DNA of 64,000 nt from Marinicauda salina (GTDB lineage Bacteria > Pseudomonadota > Alphaproteobacteria > Caulobacterales > Maricaulaceae), in NCBI RefSeq assembly GCF_003122085.1, contig NZ_QEXV01000001.1:186001-250000 (forward strand), written 5' to 3'. The notes under the pieces are model-generated. The model saw nothing but the letters and a program-made list of their open reading frames with translations. It searched no databases and was not told where the DNA came from. Both the position numbers and the translations under genes were made by a program. The first letter of the stretch is position 1. Each line of letters begins with the position of its first letter. Positions 1-10,426 of the stretch are shown here, one piece after another.

Positions 1-271
1 GCGCCCAGGACTGGGTGACATAGAGCTTCTGGCTGATGCCGACGACTTCCTTGGCGTAGATCCCCATCACCTTCTGGATCGCCGACTTGATGCTTTTGAG
101 CTTCGGATCCTCGAAGATGTACAGGTCCTCCGAGATCAGGTTCGTCTTGTTCTGAACCATCTTCAGGTTCTTGATGTACTCGGCCTGATCGTCGGAGATC
201 GCGTGGGAAATGTCCGCGGTGAAGACCGGCTCCACGAACAGCGGCTTCACCTCGTACTGCACGTCGCTCAT
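1..271 (-). CDS. TIGR02466-like putative 2OG-Fe(II) oxygenase, N-terminal part
   Basis: The gene runs off the left edge; only about 90 N-terminal residues are visible. The protein begins MSDVQYEVKPLFVEPVFTAD, and the 'LFVEPV' opening resembles TIGR02466-family proteins, which are predicted 2-oxoglutarate/Fe(II) oxygenases. The iron-binding His/Asp motif would lie in the missing part, so the enzymatic assignment rests on the N-terminus only. The ATG at 271 follows a strong purine-rich site (GGGGGAG, about 7 bases upstream). A second Fe(II) oxygenase lies upstream on the same strand at 393-1148, so the two may be functionally linked. Confidence 0.6.
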   Translation of the reverse strand, partial: MSDVQYEVKPLFVEPVFTADISHAISDDQAEYIKNLKMVQNKTNLISEDLYIFEDPKLKSIKSAIQKVMGIYAKEVVGISQKLYVTQSWA

Positions 272-392
272 CGTCTGCTCCCCCCGGGCGCTGCATACCA
301 GATGAGCGGAGTGTGAAATTTTGTTCATGTTCCTGCAAGGCGCCGGATCGCGGAGCCGCGCGATCGCGCCGCGCCGGGCGCGGCCGATCCGT

Positions 393-1148
393 TCAGACCC
401 CCGCTTCGCGCCCGCTGCGCAGCCAGCCCGTAATCGACAGCCGATGCCCGTCCACCCAAGGCGCGACCGGGCTGACGGCGTGGGGCGTCGGGACCTCGAA
501 CATCGCCAGCGCGTTGAAGGTCGGCGTGTAGGCGCGCTCGACATGGCCGTCGCCGTCGACAAACTGCAACTGGCCGCCGCAATCGGCGCGCCAGCCCCGC
601 GTGAGATTGATCACATACGCCGCGACCCGGTTCTTGCCGTCGACGGCGTCGTCATGGCGCGCGAGATAATGGCCGGCGCGGAAACGCGTGAGCTGCGCGT
701 CGGCGTAGGCGATCTCTGACCGGCCCGTGATCGTGCGCGCCAGCTCGAGGAATTCCGGCGAGCGCACGAACGCGAAGGCCGCGCCCAGGTCCGGATCGTC
801 AAGGCGCCCGGCGCGCGCGGCGTCATAGAGCGCATAGGTCTCGAACAGGTACTGGAATCCCTGTCGCGCCTCGCGGTCGATCAGGCCCTGGACGACGGCG
901 GCCTTGTCCTGCGGCAGCGCGGCCAGCCCCGCCGGATTGAAATCGCGGTGCGCGCTGTCGATCCGGGTGACCAGGTTCCAGCGCGTCCAGGACGCCGCGG
1001 CTGCGTGCAGCCGCGCGGCGTCTTCCTCCCGGAGAACATTCTCGATCAGCACGCGCCGGTCGCGCGCGAAGCGCCGCGCGGCGTCGGCGACCTGGCCGCG
1101 GCCGGCCGCCAACCGAACGCGCTCGATCGTTGAAGAGGGATCGTTCAC
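393..1148 (-). CDS. 2OG-Fe(II) oxygenase, prolyl 4-hydroxylase-like
   Basis: This 251-residue protein has the double-stranded beta-helix signature of 2-oxoglutarate-dependent dioxygenases. The metal ligands can be read directly: H165-x-D167 (ARHDDAV) and the distal H223 (PTPHAVSPV), with R236 (GHRLSITGWL) placed to bind the 2OG carboxylate. The family hydroxylates prolyl or other side chains, or small molecules; the substrate cannot be inferred here. The C-terminal 'HRLSITGWLR' ending matches proline-hydroxylase-like bacterial members. There is no signal peptide, so it is probably cytoplasmic. It lies upstream of the edge oxygenase on the same strand, separated by about 120 bases. Confidence 0.85.
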   Translation of the reverse strand: MNDPSSTIERVRLAAGRGQVADAARRFARDRRVLIENVLREEDAARLHAAAASWTRWNLVTRIDSAHRDFNPAGLAALPQDKAAVVQGLIDREARQGFQYLFETYALYDAARAGRLDDPDLGAAFAFVRSPEFLELARTITGRSEIAYADAQLTRFRAGHYLARHDDAVDGKNRVAAYVINLTRGWRADCGGQLQFVDGDGHVERAYTPTFNALAMFEVPTPHAVSPVAPWVDGHRLSITGWLRSGREAGV

Positions 1149-1271
1149 CGCCGGACCCGCATCGCCAGAAACGTGATGCAGCCAAGCTGTGGTGATGGTC
1201 TAAGTTGCTCAAGTTAAACGAAGTTCATTGACGCTTTGTAATGAACCGTCCACGAACCGCGCGGCGGATCC

Positions 1272-2489
1272 TCACGCCAGGTTCGTTCCCTCGCCGTAGA
1301 GATGCGCGTTCGCCGTCGCCGCCGGGCTGGCTTCCGCGGCGGCGCGCTCGAGCTTCTTCCGCTCGGACGCGCGCATCTTCTCCGAGGTCGACTTGAGTTG
1401 CCCGCAGGCGGCCAGGATGTCGCGGCCGCGCGGGGTGCGGATCGGGCTGGCGTAGCCGGCCCGGTTCACGATCTCGGCGAAGGTCTCGATCGTCTCCCAG
1501 TCCGAGCATTCGTACGCGCTGCCCGGCCAGGGATTGAACGGGATGAGATTGATCTTGGCGGGCACGCCCTCAAGCAGCTTCACGAGCGCCTTCGCCTCGG
1601 CGGGGCTGTCGTTGACGCCCTTGAGCATGACGTACTCGAAGGTGACCCGCTTGGAGTTGGACAGGTCCGGATAGGCGCGGATCGCGTCCATCAGCGCGGC
1701 GATCGGGTAGCGCTTGTTGATCGGGACGAGCTCGTTCCGGAGCTCGTCGTTCGTCGCGTGCAGGCTGATGGCCAGCATGGAGCGGGTGCGTTCGCCCAGC
1801 TCGACGATCTTGGGAACCACGCCCGAGGTCGACACGGTGATGCGCCGCCGGCCGATGGCGATCCCGTCGCCGTCGCTGATCACGTCGATGGCGTCGGCGA
1901 CATGGTCGAGATTGTAGAGCGGCTCGCCCATGCCCATGAAGACGATATTGGTGATCTGGCGGTCCTCGTTCGAGGTCGGCCATTCGCCCAGATCGTCGCG
2001 GGCGATCATCACCTGGGCGGCGATCTCGGCGGCGGTGAGATTGCGCACCAGCTTCTGCGTGCCGGTGTGGCAGAAGGTGCAGTTGAGCGTGCAGCCGACC
2101 TGGCTCGAAACGCACAGCGCGCCGGCCCGGCCCACGCCCGGGATGAAGACGGTCTCGGCCTCGACGCCCGGGGCGAAGCGGATGAGGTATTTGCGCGTGC
2201 CGTCGCCGCTGACCTGGCGCTCGACGAGCTCGGGCCGGTCCAGCGTGAAGCGGGTCTTGAGACCGGCGCGCAGATCCTTCGACACGTTGGTCATCGCGTC
2301 GAAATCCGTCACGCCGTAATGATAGATCCAGCGCCAGAGCTGCTCGGCGCGCATCTTCGCCTTCTTCGCCTCGACCAGGCCGGACTCGACGAGCGCGTCG
2401 CGCAATTGCGCGCGCGTCAGCCCCGCCAGCGAGGGGGTCGCGGGGTCGGCCGGCCGATCGGCCGCGGCGAGATTCAGCGTGGTGGTCAT
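1272..2489 (-). CDS. rlmN: Dual-specificity 23S rRNA/tRNA adenine-C2 methyltransferase RlmN
   Basis: RlmN is a radical-SAM enzyme that methylates C2 of A2503 in 23S rRNA and of A37 in some tRNAs. The 405-residue protein carries the radical-SAM cysteines as C133-x3-C137-x2-C140 (CTLNCTFC), a GMGEPL SAM-contact motif and the C-terminal resolving cysteine in 'DILAACGQL'. The frame is open far upstream, but the ATG at 2489 ([11 protein letters not shown]) is chosen because family homology begins shortly after it and the DUF6065 gene starts divergently close by. A basic C-terminal tail ([12 protein letters not shown]) is present. Identification is firm. Confidence 0.96.
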   Translation of the reverse strand: MTTTLNLAAADRPADPATPSLAGLTRAQLRDALVESGLVEAKKAKMRAEQLWRWIYHYGVTDFDAMTNVSKDLRAGLKTRFTLDRPELVERQVSGDGTRKYLIRFAPGVEAETVFIPGVGRAGALCVSSQVGCTLNCTFCHTGTQKLVRNLTAAEIAAQVMIARDDLGEWPTSNEDRQITNIVFMGMGEPLYNLDHVADAIDVISDGDGIAIGRRRITVSTSGVVPKIVELGERTRSMLAISLHATNDELRNELVPINKRYPIAALMDAIRAYPDLSNSKRVTFEYVMLKGVNDSPAEAKALVKLLEGVPAKINLIPFNPWPGSAYECSDWETIETFAEIVNRAGYASPIRTPRGRDILAACGQLKSTSEKMRASERKKLERAAAEASPAATANAHLYGEGTNLA

Positions 2490-2573
2490 GGAGCGCGGAT
2501 ATAGTCGAAACCGCGCGGCGATGCGAGGGCGGGACGCTTGAACCCCCGCGCCGGTATGCGCGACAAGGTCGGT

Positions 2574-3338
2574 ATGAAACTTCTTCTCCACCCGCTCACC
2601 GCCGAGGACCCGCCCGTCCGGCCCGCGGAAACCCGCCGCGACTGGATGGACGAAACCCCGGAAAGCTTCGCCTATCGCTGCCTGCCGCTGGCCGCGGCCT
2701 GCCAGCACGGCTGGGAGGTGTTCGCGCCCACGGGCGTGACCGCGCGCTGGAACGGCGGCGACCGGGTCGAGGATGTCGAGGTCGAACTCGACGACCCCAT
2801 GGCCATGAACAAGCCCGGCGCGGCGATGACCAATTTCGGCGCCGGCATCCTCACCTTCGAGATGGGCTTCCTGCTCAGGACCCCGCCAGGCTGGAACATC
2901 TGGGTGACCGGCCCGACGAACCAGCCCAAGGACGGGATCTTCGGGCTGTCGGGCGTGATCGAGACCGACTGGAGCCCGTACTCCTTCACCATGAACTGGC
3001 GCTTCACCCGGCCCGGCGAAGTGCGCTTCGAGCCGGGCGAGGCGGTCGCCCATTTCTTCCCCGTGCGCCGCGACCTGTTCGACCGGGTGACGCCGGAGAT
3101 CCGCCCGCTGCACGCCGATCCGAAGACCTACGAGCAGATGCAGATCTGGCGCGAAAGCCGGTCGGACTTCTCCGGCCGGCTGAAATCCGGCGACGAAGAA
3201 GCCGCCGAGGAGAAGTGGCAGAAGGGCTATTACCGGGGCCTGATGCCCGACGGGAAGAAGGGCCCGGCCGACCACAAGATCAAGATCCGCGTGCCGGCGT
3301 TCAAACCCGGCGAGGCGAAGGGAAAGAAGAAGCGGTAG
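2574..3338 (+). CDS. DUF6065 family protein
   Basis: This conserved protein of unknown function has about 254 residues. The central segment with '[19 protein letters not shown]' followed by '[21 protein letters not shown]' is typical of DUF6065. It is soluble, without signal peptide or membrane segment, and ends in a lysine-rich tail (GEAKGKKKR). Start choice is open: ATG at 2574 (MKLLLHPLT) fits the family start best, but ATG 2556 and TTG 2538 are in frame, and the TTG has a better purine-rich site upstream. It is divergent from rlmN with a short shared promoter region. Confidence 0.75.
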   Translation: MKLLLHPLTAEDPPVRPAETRRDWMDETPESFAYRCLPLAAACQHGWEVFAPTGVTARWNGGDRVEDVEVELDDPMAMNKPGAAMTNFGAGILTFEMGFLLRTPPGWNIWVTGPTNQPKDGIFGLSGVIETDWSPYSFTMNWRFTRPGEVRFEPGEAVAHFFPVRRDLFDRVTPEIRPLHADPKTYEQMQIWRESRSDFSGRLKSGDEEAAEEKWQKGYYRGLMPDGKKGPADHKIKIRVPAFKPGEAKGKKKR

Positions 3339-3370
3339 GGGCTTGTTCGCCAGGCGCGATCAAGCGGCGC

Positions 3371-3473
3371 CCTCATCCTGAGGTGCTCAGCGCAGCTGAG
3401 CCTCGAAGGATGGGATGACGCTCACCTTCACATCCTTCGAGGCCCGCCTGTCGGCGGGCGCCTCAGGATGAGG
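3371..3473. repeat. Palindromic intergenic repeat, family B copy 1
   Basis: The element is framed by a perfect 13-base inverted repeat (CCTCATCCTGAGG at 3371-3383 and CCTCAGGATGAGG at 3461-3473). Inside is a second perfect inverted pair, CCTCGAAGGATG (3401-3412) with CATCCTTCGAGG (3431-3442). Related elements occur at 17585-17680 and 56241-56327. It is a REP/BIME-type dispersed element lying just past the stop of the DUF6065 gene and before the end of the convergent IalB-like gene. Confidence 0.85.
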
Positions 3474-3502
3474 TGATCGGGATGGCGAACCCGGGAACGC
3501 CG

Positions 3503-4006
3503 CTACCCGCACAGATCCTCGACGTCCTGCAGCGCCGCGGTGATGCCCATCAGCGAGAACTCGTAGGCCGTCGCGGTGCCGCGCGCCGAGGTCGCCTCGA
3601 CGCGCATGTCGGCGCCGCGGCGCATCGCCGAGACCAGCCGCTCCTCGTCGCGGCCGGATTCGATGAAGCCCTCCTGCTCGGAGACGTACATGCGGAAGCT
3701 GTCCGAGCCGACGCGCACGCGCGGCGGGCTGTCGGGTCGCAGCGTGTAGCCGGCGAGGAAGCTCGGCTGCTCCTCGGCGGCGCCGGAGGCCCAGGTCGCG
3801 ACGATGAAATAGACGTCGCCGTGATCGACGTTTCCGGGCCGGGAGTCCTGCGGCCGGCTGAGCGCGTAGCAGATGAGATCGTCGCCGGCGGCGCGCGTGA
3901 ACACCCGCCAGTCGCGATGCGCGCCCTGGAATTCCGGCTCCTGGGCGGCCGCCGTTGCGGCGCCCGCGGCGGACACGGCGATCAGGGCGAGAATCGTGCG
4001 AATCAT
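3503..4006 (-). CDS. IalB-like exported protein (invasion-associated locus B family)
   Basis: The 167-residue protein starts with a signal peptide (MIRTILALIAVSAAGAATAA, cleavage likely after AAA-QE). The mature part has the layout of IalB-family periplasmic proteins: an early 'DWRVFTR' strand, 'ICYALSRPQDSRPGN', a repeated beta-strand core and a late cysteine near the C-terminus. The two cysteines (ICYA and DLCG) could form the family's disulfide. IalB was named in Bartonella, but the family is widespread in free-living alphaproteobacteria, so no pathogenicity is implied. The ATG at 4006 is preferred over upstream in-frame starts because it begins the signal peptide and has a GGAG site. Confidence 0.72.
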   Translation of the reverse strand: MIRTILALIAVSAAGAATAAAQEPEFQGAHRDWRVFTRAAGDDLICYALSRPQDSRPGNVDHGDVYFIVATWASGAAEEQPSFLAGYTLRPDSPPRVRVGSDSFRMYVSEQEGFIESGRDEERLVSAMRRGADMRVEATSARGTATAYEFSLMGITAALQDVEDLCG

Positions 4007-4043
4007 GTCCGGCTCCGTTGCGGCTGCTCGACGCCTTGGGATC

Positions 4044-4074
4044 GCTATAAACCGACGCACCTCGGCGGTTTCAA
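4044..4074 (-). promoter_or_regulatory. Candidate sigma-70 promoter for the IalB-like gene
   Basis: Reading the minus strand, TTGAAA (4069-4074) is followed 18-19 bases later by TTATAG/TATAGC (4044-4050). Transcription would start roughly 30 bases before the ATG at 4006. This is a motif match only; the spacer is slightly long. Confidence 0.45.
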
Positions 4075-4137
4075 GGCAAGCGCGGTTGATTTCACGACGC
4101 GCCGGCGGTCTGATCAATCGAAGATCGCTTGTAACGG

Positions 4138-4728
4138 GTGGCGCGTTTGGCCGACACCAGTGTTGGAACCGAAGCCGCGCCGGATCGCGCGCGCCTCGAC
4201 GCGCTCGTCGAGGCCGTGGCGCAGCGCGACCGCGAGGCGTTCGCGCAGCTTTTCGCGTTCTACGCCCCCCGCGTTAAGGCCTATCTGCGGCGGCTCAACG
4301 CCTCGGATTCGCTGGCCGAGGAGATCGCCCAGGAGGTGATGCTCGCCGTCTGGCGCAAGGCCGGCCAGTTCGACCGCACGCAGGCCTCGGCGTCGACCTG
4401 GATCTTCCGCATCGCGCGCAATCGCCGGATCGATGCGGCCCGCCGCGCCGACAAGCCCGAGCTCGACGCCCACGAGCCGATGCTGCAGCCGCCCGACGAC
4501 ATCGCCCCCGACGACGCGGTCCACGCCTCCGAGCGCGAGGACCGGGTGCGCGAGGCCATGGCCGGGCTGCCCGAGGACCAGCTCACCCTGCTGCGCATGG
4601 CCTTCTTCGACGGGTTGTCGCATTCCGACATCGCCGAACGCGTCGGCGCGCCGCTGGGCACGGTGAAGTCGCGATTGCGGCTGGCCTTCGACAAATTGCG
4701 CAAGACGCTGAACCCGGAGGACCTTTAG
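4138..4728 (+). CDS. ECF RNA polymerase sigma factor, RpoE/ChrR-system type
   Basis: This 196-residue protein has sigma region 2 (about residues 25-95, including 'LAEEIAQEVMLAVWRK' and 'STWIFRIARNRRIDAARR') and region 4 (about 135-190, 'LSHSDIAERVGAPLGTVKSRLRLAFDKL', a helix-turn-helix for the -35 element). It has no region 1.1 or 3, as expected for an ECF factor. The next gene is a ChrR-like anti-sigma factor, so the pair resembles the Rhodobacter RpoE-ChrR singlet-oxygen response module. The start is uncertain: GTG 4138 or TTG 4147, both with poor ribosome-binding sites. TGATCA at 4111 resembles the RpoE -35 (TGATCC), but no convincing -10 at proper spacing was found. Confidence 0.88.
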   Translation: MARLADTSVGTEAAPDRARLDALVEAVAQRDREAFAQLFAFYAPRVKAYLRRLNASDSLAEEIAQEVMLAVWRKAGQFDRTQASASTWIFRIARNRRIDAARRADKPELDAHEPMLQPPDDIAPDDAVHASEREDRVREAMAGLPEDQLTLLRMAFFDGLSHSDIAERVGAPLGTVKSRLRLAFDKLRKTLNPEDL

Positions 4729-4831
4729 GCGCCGTGTACCCCCGCATGAAGAATCCTGGACCCAGCCTTGATTCGCCATCGGATCGGTCAATATCCGCTC
4801 CCCGGGCGAAGCGAGGCGACGCCGCAAGACC

Positions 4832-5548
4832 ATGCAAGCTGCCATGACCAATCATCCGCTTGGAGACGAGATCTACGCCGCCTATGCGTCCGGAGCGCTA
4901 TCCGGACCGATGCGGCTGCTCGTCGATTCGCAGGCTTTCCTGGACGAAGGCGTCCGCCGCCAGCGCGCCGACGCCGACCGCGTCGCGGGCGCGCTCCTGG
5001 AGTCGGCGGCGCCCGAGCCGCTCAAGAACGGCGCGCTCAAAGAGGTCATGGCGATCATCGACGCCGAGGAAGCCGGCGTCGGCGAAGCCGGCTCCATCGA
5101 TGCGGCCGCGCGCGGCGACGCCGCCGGGCGCAAGGCGGCGAAGGCCGCCGGCGCGGCGCTCGAGGAGATCCTCGACCTGCCCGAGCCGATCCGCGACCTG
5201 GCGCTTGCGCGCGGCGCGGGCTGGAGCTTCGCCGGGCCCGGCGTGCGCAAGATGGAGCTGATGTCCGAGGACGGCGCCAAGGCGGAACTGATCCGCCTCG
5301 AGCCCGGCCGCGGCGTGCCCCGTCACGGCCACGACTGCAAGGAATTCACCTTGGTGCTCACCGGCGCCTTCCACGACGGCTACGACCGTTACGGCAAGGG
5401 CGAAGTGTGCGCCGCCGATCCCGAGCTCGAGCACAAGCCCGTCGCCGAACCCGGCGAGGTGTGCATCGCGCTGGCCGTCACCGACGGCCCGCTCGCCTTC
5501 ACCGGCCCGCTCGGCTGGGTGCAGCGCGCGCTCGGCGGGATGAGCTGA
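4832..5548 (+). CDS. ChrR-like cupin anti-sigma factor with a degenerate zinc-binding N-terminal domain
   Basis: This 238-residue protein matches ChrR over its length. It has an N-terminal anti-sigma helical domain (1-80), an Ala-rich linker and a C-terminal cupin (about 125-235). ChrR binds the paired sigma factor and releases it on singlet-oxygen or peroxide stress. The cupin metal ligands are present: H165-x-H167, E171 and H201 (PRHGHDCKEF, ELEHKPVAE). In the N-terminal domain the zinc ligands are not: by ungapped comparison with ChrR, the second His becomes Q34 and the CxxC cysteines become D38 and V41, and no cysteine occurs before residue 169. ATG 4844 is an alternative start. It lies 103 bases after the sigma gene, probably in the same transcript. 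Confidence 0.85.
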   Translation: MQAAMTNHPLGDEIYAAYASGALSGPMRLLVDSQAFLDEGVRRQRADADRVAGALLESAAPEPLKNGALKEVMAIIDAEEAGVGEAGSIDAAARGDAAGRKAAKAAGAALEEILDLPEPIRDLALARGAGWSFAGPGVRKMELMSEDGAKAELIRLEPGRGVPRHGHDCKEFTLVLTGAFHDGYDRYGKGEVCAADPELEHKPVAEPGEVCIALAVTDGPLAFTGPLGWVQRALGGMS

Positions 5549-5599
5549 CGCGACGTTTCGCCGGTGTCATCGCGCGCCCGCCGCGCTAGTCTCGGCGCC

Positions 5600-6868
5600 A
5601 TGACACGCAAGCCCCTCTTCTCCGGCGATGTCGCCATATCCGGCGGCGGCCTGGCCGGGCTCACCCTCGCGCTCGCCCTGCACAAGGCCGGCGTGAAGGT
5701 CGCCGTCGTCGACGCCCTGCCGCTCGAGACCCGGCTCGCGCCGGCTTTCGACGGACGCGCCTCGGCGCTGGCCTACACCTCGTTCCGCATGCTTGAGGCC
5801 GTCGGCGCGGCGACGCATCTCGGCGAAAACGTTCAGCGCATCGAGGACATCCTCGTCGTCGACGGACGGCCCTCCGACGGGCTGAAGCCCGGCGGACCGG
5901 GACGCGACCAGCTGCATTTCGACCGCCGCGAGATATCCCCCGACGACGACGGCGAGCCGCTCGGCTGGATGGTCGAGAACCGGTTCACGCGCGTCGCCCT
6001 GGCCAAGGCCGCCGAGGAGGCGGGCCTGCCCGTCTTCGCGCCCGAGCGCGCGCTCGGCATGGATCAGCGGCCGGGCGGCGCCGAGCTGCACCTTGAAGGC
6101 GGCGGCCGGCTCGACGCCTCGCTGGTGATCGCCTGCGACGGCAAGTTCTCCACCCTGCGCGAGCAGGCGGGCATCCGCACCGTGGGACGGCTCTACGGCC
6201 AGAAGGGACTGGTCGCCACCGTCGCCCACGAGCTTCCCCACGAGGGCGTGGCCTACGAGTTCTTCATGCCCGCCGGCCCGTTCGCCATCCTGCCGCTGCC
6301 GAACAATCGCTCGAGCCTGGTCTGGACGGAGCGGTCGAAGGCCGCCGACGCGCTCAAGGACATGGACGACGACGGCTTCCAGGAGGCCCTCGAAGCGCGC
6401 TTCGGCGACTTCCTGGGAAAGCTGACGCCGGAGGGTCCGCGCTGGGCCTATCCTCTGGGGCTCAAGGTCGCCGAACGCTTCATCGACGATCGCCTGGCGC
6501 TGGTCGGCGACGCCGCCCGCGCGATCCATCCCATCGCCGGGCAGGGCTTCAATCTCGGCGTCCGCGACGCCGCCGCCCTCGCCGAGGTGCTCGTCGAGGC
6601 GAAACGCGCCGGGCTCGATCCCGGCTCGGAGGCGGTGCTCGCGCGCTACGAGCGCTGGCGCAAGACCGACTCGGCGGCGCTGGCGCTGGGCACGGATTTC
6701 TTCAACACGCTGTTTTCGAACGATATCGGACCGCTCAGGGCGGTCCGCGGCCTCGGGCTGTCGCTCGTCGACAAGGTCCCGGCCGCCCGGCGCTTCTTCA
6801 TGCGCACCGCCGGCGGCGAGACCGGCGACCTGCCCGCCCTGCTGCGCGGCGAGGCGCTCAGGCTCTAG
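5600..6868 (+). CDS. FAD-dependent ubiquinone-biosynthesis hydroxylase, UbiH/UbiF/VisC/COQ6 family
   Basis: The family hydroxylates the ubiquinone aromatic ring. The 422-residue protein has an N-terminal dinucleotide fold (SGGGLAGLTLALAL, residues 14-27), a middle substrate domain and the diagnostic FAD motif 'LVGDAARAIHPIAGQGFNLG' in the last third. The motif GQGFNLG is specific for the UbiH/COQ6 hydroxylases; which ring carbon is oxidised cannot be read from sequence. The start at 5600 is preferred because upstream in-frame codons are not conserved-looking. Its stop (TAG 6866-6868) overlaps the stop of the convergent lipoprotein gene through a shared CTAG. Confidence 0.9.
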   Translation: MTRKPLFSGDVAISGGGLAGLTLALALHKAGVKVAVVDALPLETRLAPAFDGRASALAYTSFRMLEAVGAATHLGENVQRIEDILVVDGRPSDGLKPGGPGRDQLHFDRREISPDDDGEPLGWMVENRFTRVALAKAAEEAGLPVFAPERALGMDQRPGGAELHLEGGGRLDASLVIACDGKFSTLREQAGIRTVGRLYGQKGLVATVAHELPHEGVAYEFFMPAGPFAILPLPNNRSSLVWTERSKAADALKDMDDDGFQEALEARFGDFLGKLTPEGPRWAYPLGLKVAERFIDDRLALVGDAARAIHPIAGQGFNLGVRDAAALAEVLVEAKRAGLDPGSEAVLARYERWRKTDSAALALGTDFFNTLFSNDIGPLRAVRGLGLSLVDKVPAARRFFMRTAGGETGDLPALLRGEALRL

Positions 6869-7395
6869 CCGTCGGCGAGAACCGACGCCGCACCCTCGCC
6901 GGCCGAGCAGAGCGCGCGCACCAGCATGGGATCGGTCTGCACCACGCAGATGCGCCCGTCGTCCATCTCGTAAACGCCCGTGCCGGAGGAATCCGAGCCC
7001 GGCATGACCCCGCGCTGGAAATGACCGGTGACGACCGAGTCGAACGCCGTGCGCGACGCCGTCGGCAGATCGGCGGCGGGGATGGTCCATTCGCGGCGCG
7101 CGCCGTCGACGGCGCAACCGATATAAACGTGCTCGTCGGCTGCTCTCGACGCGACGCTCGATCCCATCGGGAGCGCCTCGGCGAAGCCGGACGCGCCGGC
7201 CCGGCAGGCGGCCTCGGCGGCGCGGTCGAGCTCGCTCGCGGCGGCTCCGGACGCCTCGGGGGCGACGGGCGCCTCCTGGTCCGTGCGTTCGCCCTCGCCG
7301 CCCGCATAGGGCGAGATGTCGGGTTCGGTCTCCTCCGAGCAGGCCGCCGCGCCCAGCAGGGCCGCGCCCAGCGCGATCATCCGGAACGTCTTCAT
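6865..7395 (-). CDS. Hypothetical lipoprotein
   Basis: The 176-residue protein has a signal peptide ending in a lipobox ([10 protein letters not shown]), then a disordered acidic stretch, then a compact domain with four cysteines (for example EAACRAG, YIGCAVD and RICVVQT). The ATG at 7395 has a strong GGGGAGGA site. I do not recognise a family. It is probably anchored in the cell envelope. It converges on the UbiH-type gene, the two sharing the palindromic stop CTAG at 6865-6868. Confidence 0.75.
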   Translation of the reverse strand: MKTFRMIALGAALLGAAACSEETEPDISPYAGGEGERTDQEAPVAPEASGAAASELDRAAEAACRAGASGFAEALPMGSSVASRAADEHVYIGCAVDGARREWTIPAADLPTASRTAFDSVVTGHFQRGVMPGSDSSGTGVYEMDDGRICVVQTDPMLVRALCSAGEGAASVLADG

Positions 7396-7463
7396 CAACA
7401 CATCCTCCCCGTGCGGCTGAACCGCCCGGGGAGTGTGGCGCGCGGCGCGACGCCTCCGCAAGT

Positions 7464-8201
7464 TCAACGCGCGAAGAAGACCTCGACGTCCTCGATCAGC
7501 TTCGCCGCGGCGGCCTTGACGATGCGCTCGCCCTTCTCCGCCGTCGCCTGGGAGGGATCCGAGCCGATGCGCCCGTCGGGGAAGCGCGCGCGATAATCCG
7601 CGGCGTCGGCGAAGCCGCCGCTCGGCGCGATCTTCGGCTCCATCGCCACGTCCTTGGCCGCATCGGGATAGGCGTAATAGGTCACCGAGACCTCCGACGC
7701 CGTGGCGTGGCTGCCCTCGCCCTCCGGGAAGATCGACCGGCACAGCTCCATCATGCCCGGAAGCGTGAACCAGTTGGCCTGCTTCAGCCGGTAGGGGCAG
7801 GCCTCGCCGTCGAGCGACCAGTTAGCGTAGCTCTCCGCGAAGGCCGCGTCGATGGTGGCGATGTTCCCGCCATGGCCGTTGAGGAAATAGATGCGCTGGA
7901 AGCCGCAGCGCACGAGCGACTCGATCCAGTCGTTGAGCGCGGCGATCATGGTCGTGGGCCGCAGCGTGATCGTGCCGGGAAAGCCCAGATGGTGCTGGGC
8001 GCAGCCGACATTGAAGGTCGGCCCGACGAGAAAGCCCGCCTCGTCGCCGGCGTGCTTCGCGATCACCTCGGGACAGATCGCGTCGGTGCCCAGAAGCCCG
8101 TTCGGCCCGTGCTGCTCGGTCGAGCCGATGGGGATGACGATCCCCTTGGAGCGTTCCAGATAGGCCTCGATCTCCGGCCAGCTGGCCTGGTGAAGCTGCA
8201 T
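7464..8201 (-). CDS. Creatininase family amidohydrolase
   Basis: Creatininase-family enzymes are Zn/Mn-dependent cyclic amide hydrolases (creatininase; MftE and FAPy deformylase relatives). The 245-residue protein shows the metal-binding N-terminal motif '[18 protein letters not shown]' (E29, H31, D40), '[11 protein letters not shown]', and the signature 'LNGHGGN' at about residue 115, plus a late glutamate in '[10 protein letters not shown]'. The substrate cannot be assigned. ATG 8201 is chosen because it has an AAGGGAG site and matches the usual family start; an upstream in-frame ATG would add 24 atypical residues. It is divergent from acs. Confidence 0.88.
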   Translation of the reverse strand: MQLHQASWPEIEAYLERSKGIVIPIGSTEQHGPNGLLGTDAICPEVIAKHAGDEAGFLVGPTFNVGCAQHHLGFPGTITLRPTTMIAALNDWIESLVRCGFQRIYFLNGHGGNIATIDAAFAESYANWSLDGEACPYRLKQANWFTLPGMMELCRSIFPEGEGSHATASEVSVTYYAYPDAAKDVAMEPKIAPSGGFADAADYRARFPDGRIGSDPSQATAEKGERIVKAAAAKLIEDVEVFFAR

Positions 8202-8357
8202 CGCGGCGACTCCCTTCACTGCGCGGGGCGAGAGGAGCCGATCGCCGCGCGCGGCGCAAGCCGCGTGCGACATGACGCGCGCCCGGCGCGGCTTGCGCGG
8301 CGCGCCGCCGATCAGTCATTGTCCATGTCGACATCCCCCGCAGGCGGAGACCGCGCG

Positions 8358-10301
<1,944 letters not shown>

Positions 10302-10426
10302 GGCGGCGGCGCTCGCCGGCCGAATAACCCCGCAATTCCTGCGCGCTATTTGGCGGCGCCGGTGATCGTTGCGGCCGGCGGCCGCGATCGCGATATCGGG
10401 CTCGCAATCGATGCGAGGACCCGATC

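Noticed and set aside
4111-4137. ECF-type autoregulatory promoter (TGATCA ... TAACGG) before the sigma gene
   Set aside because: The spacing is only 15 bases and the start site would fall past the GTG start codon, so the match is not convincing enough to list.
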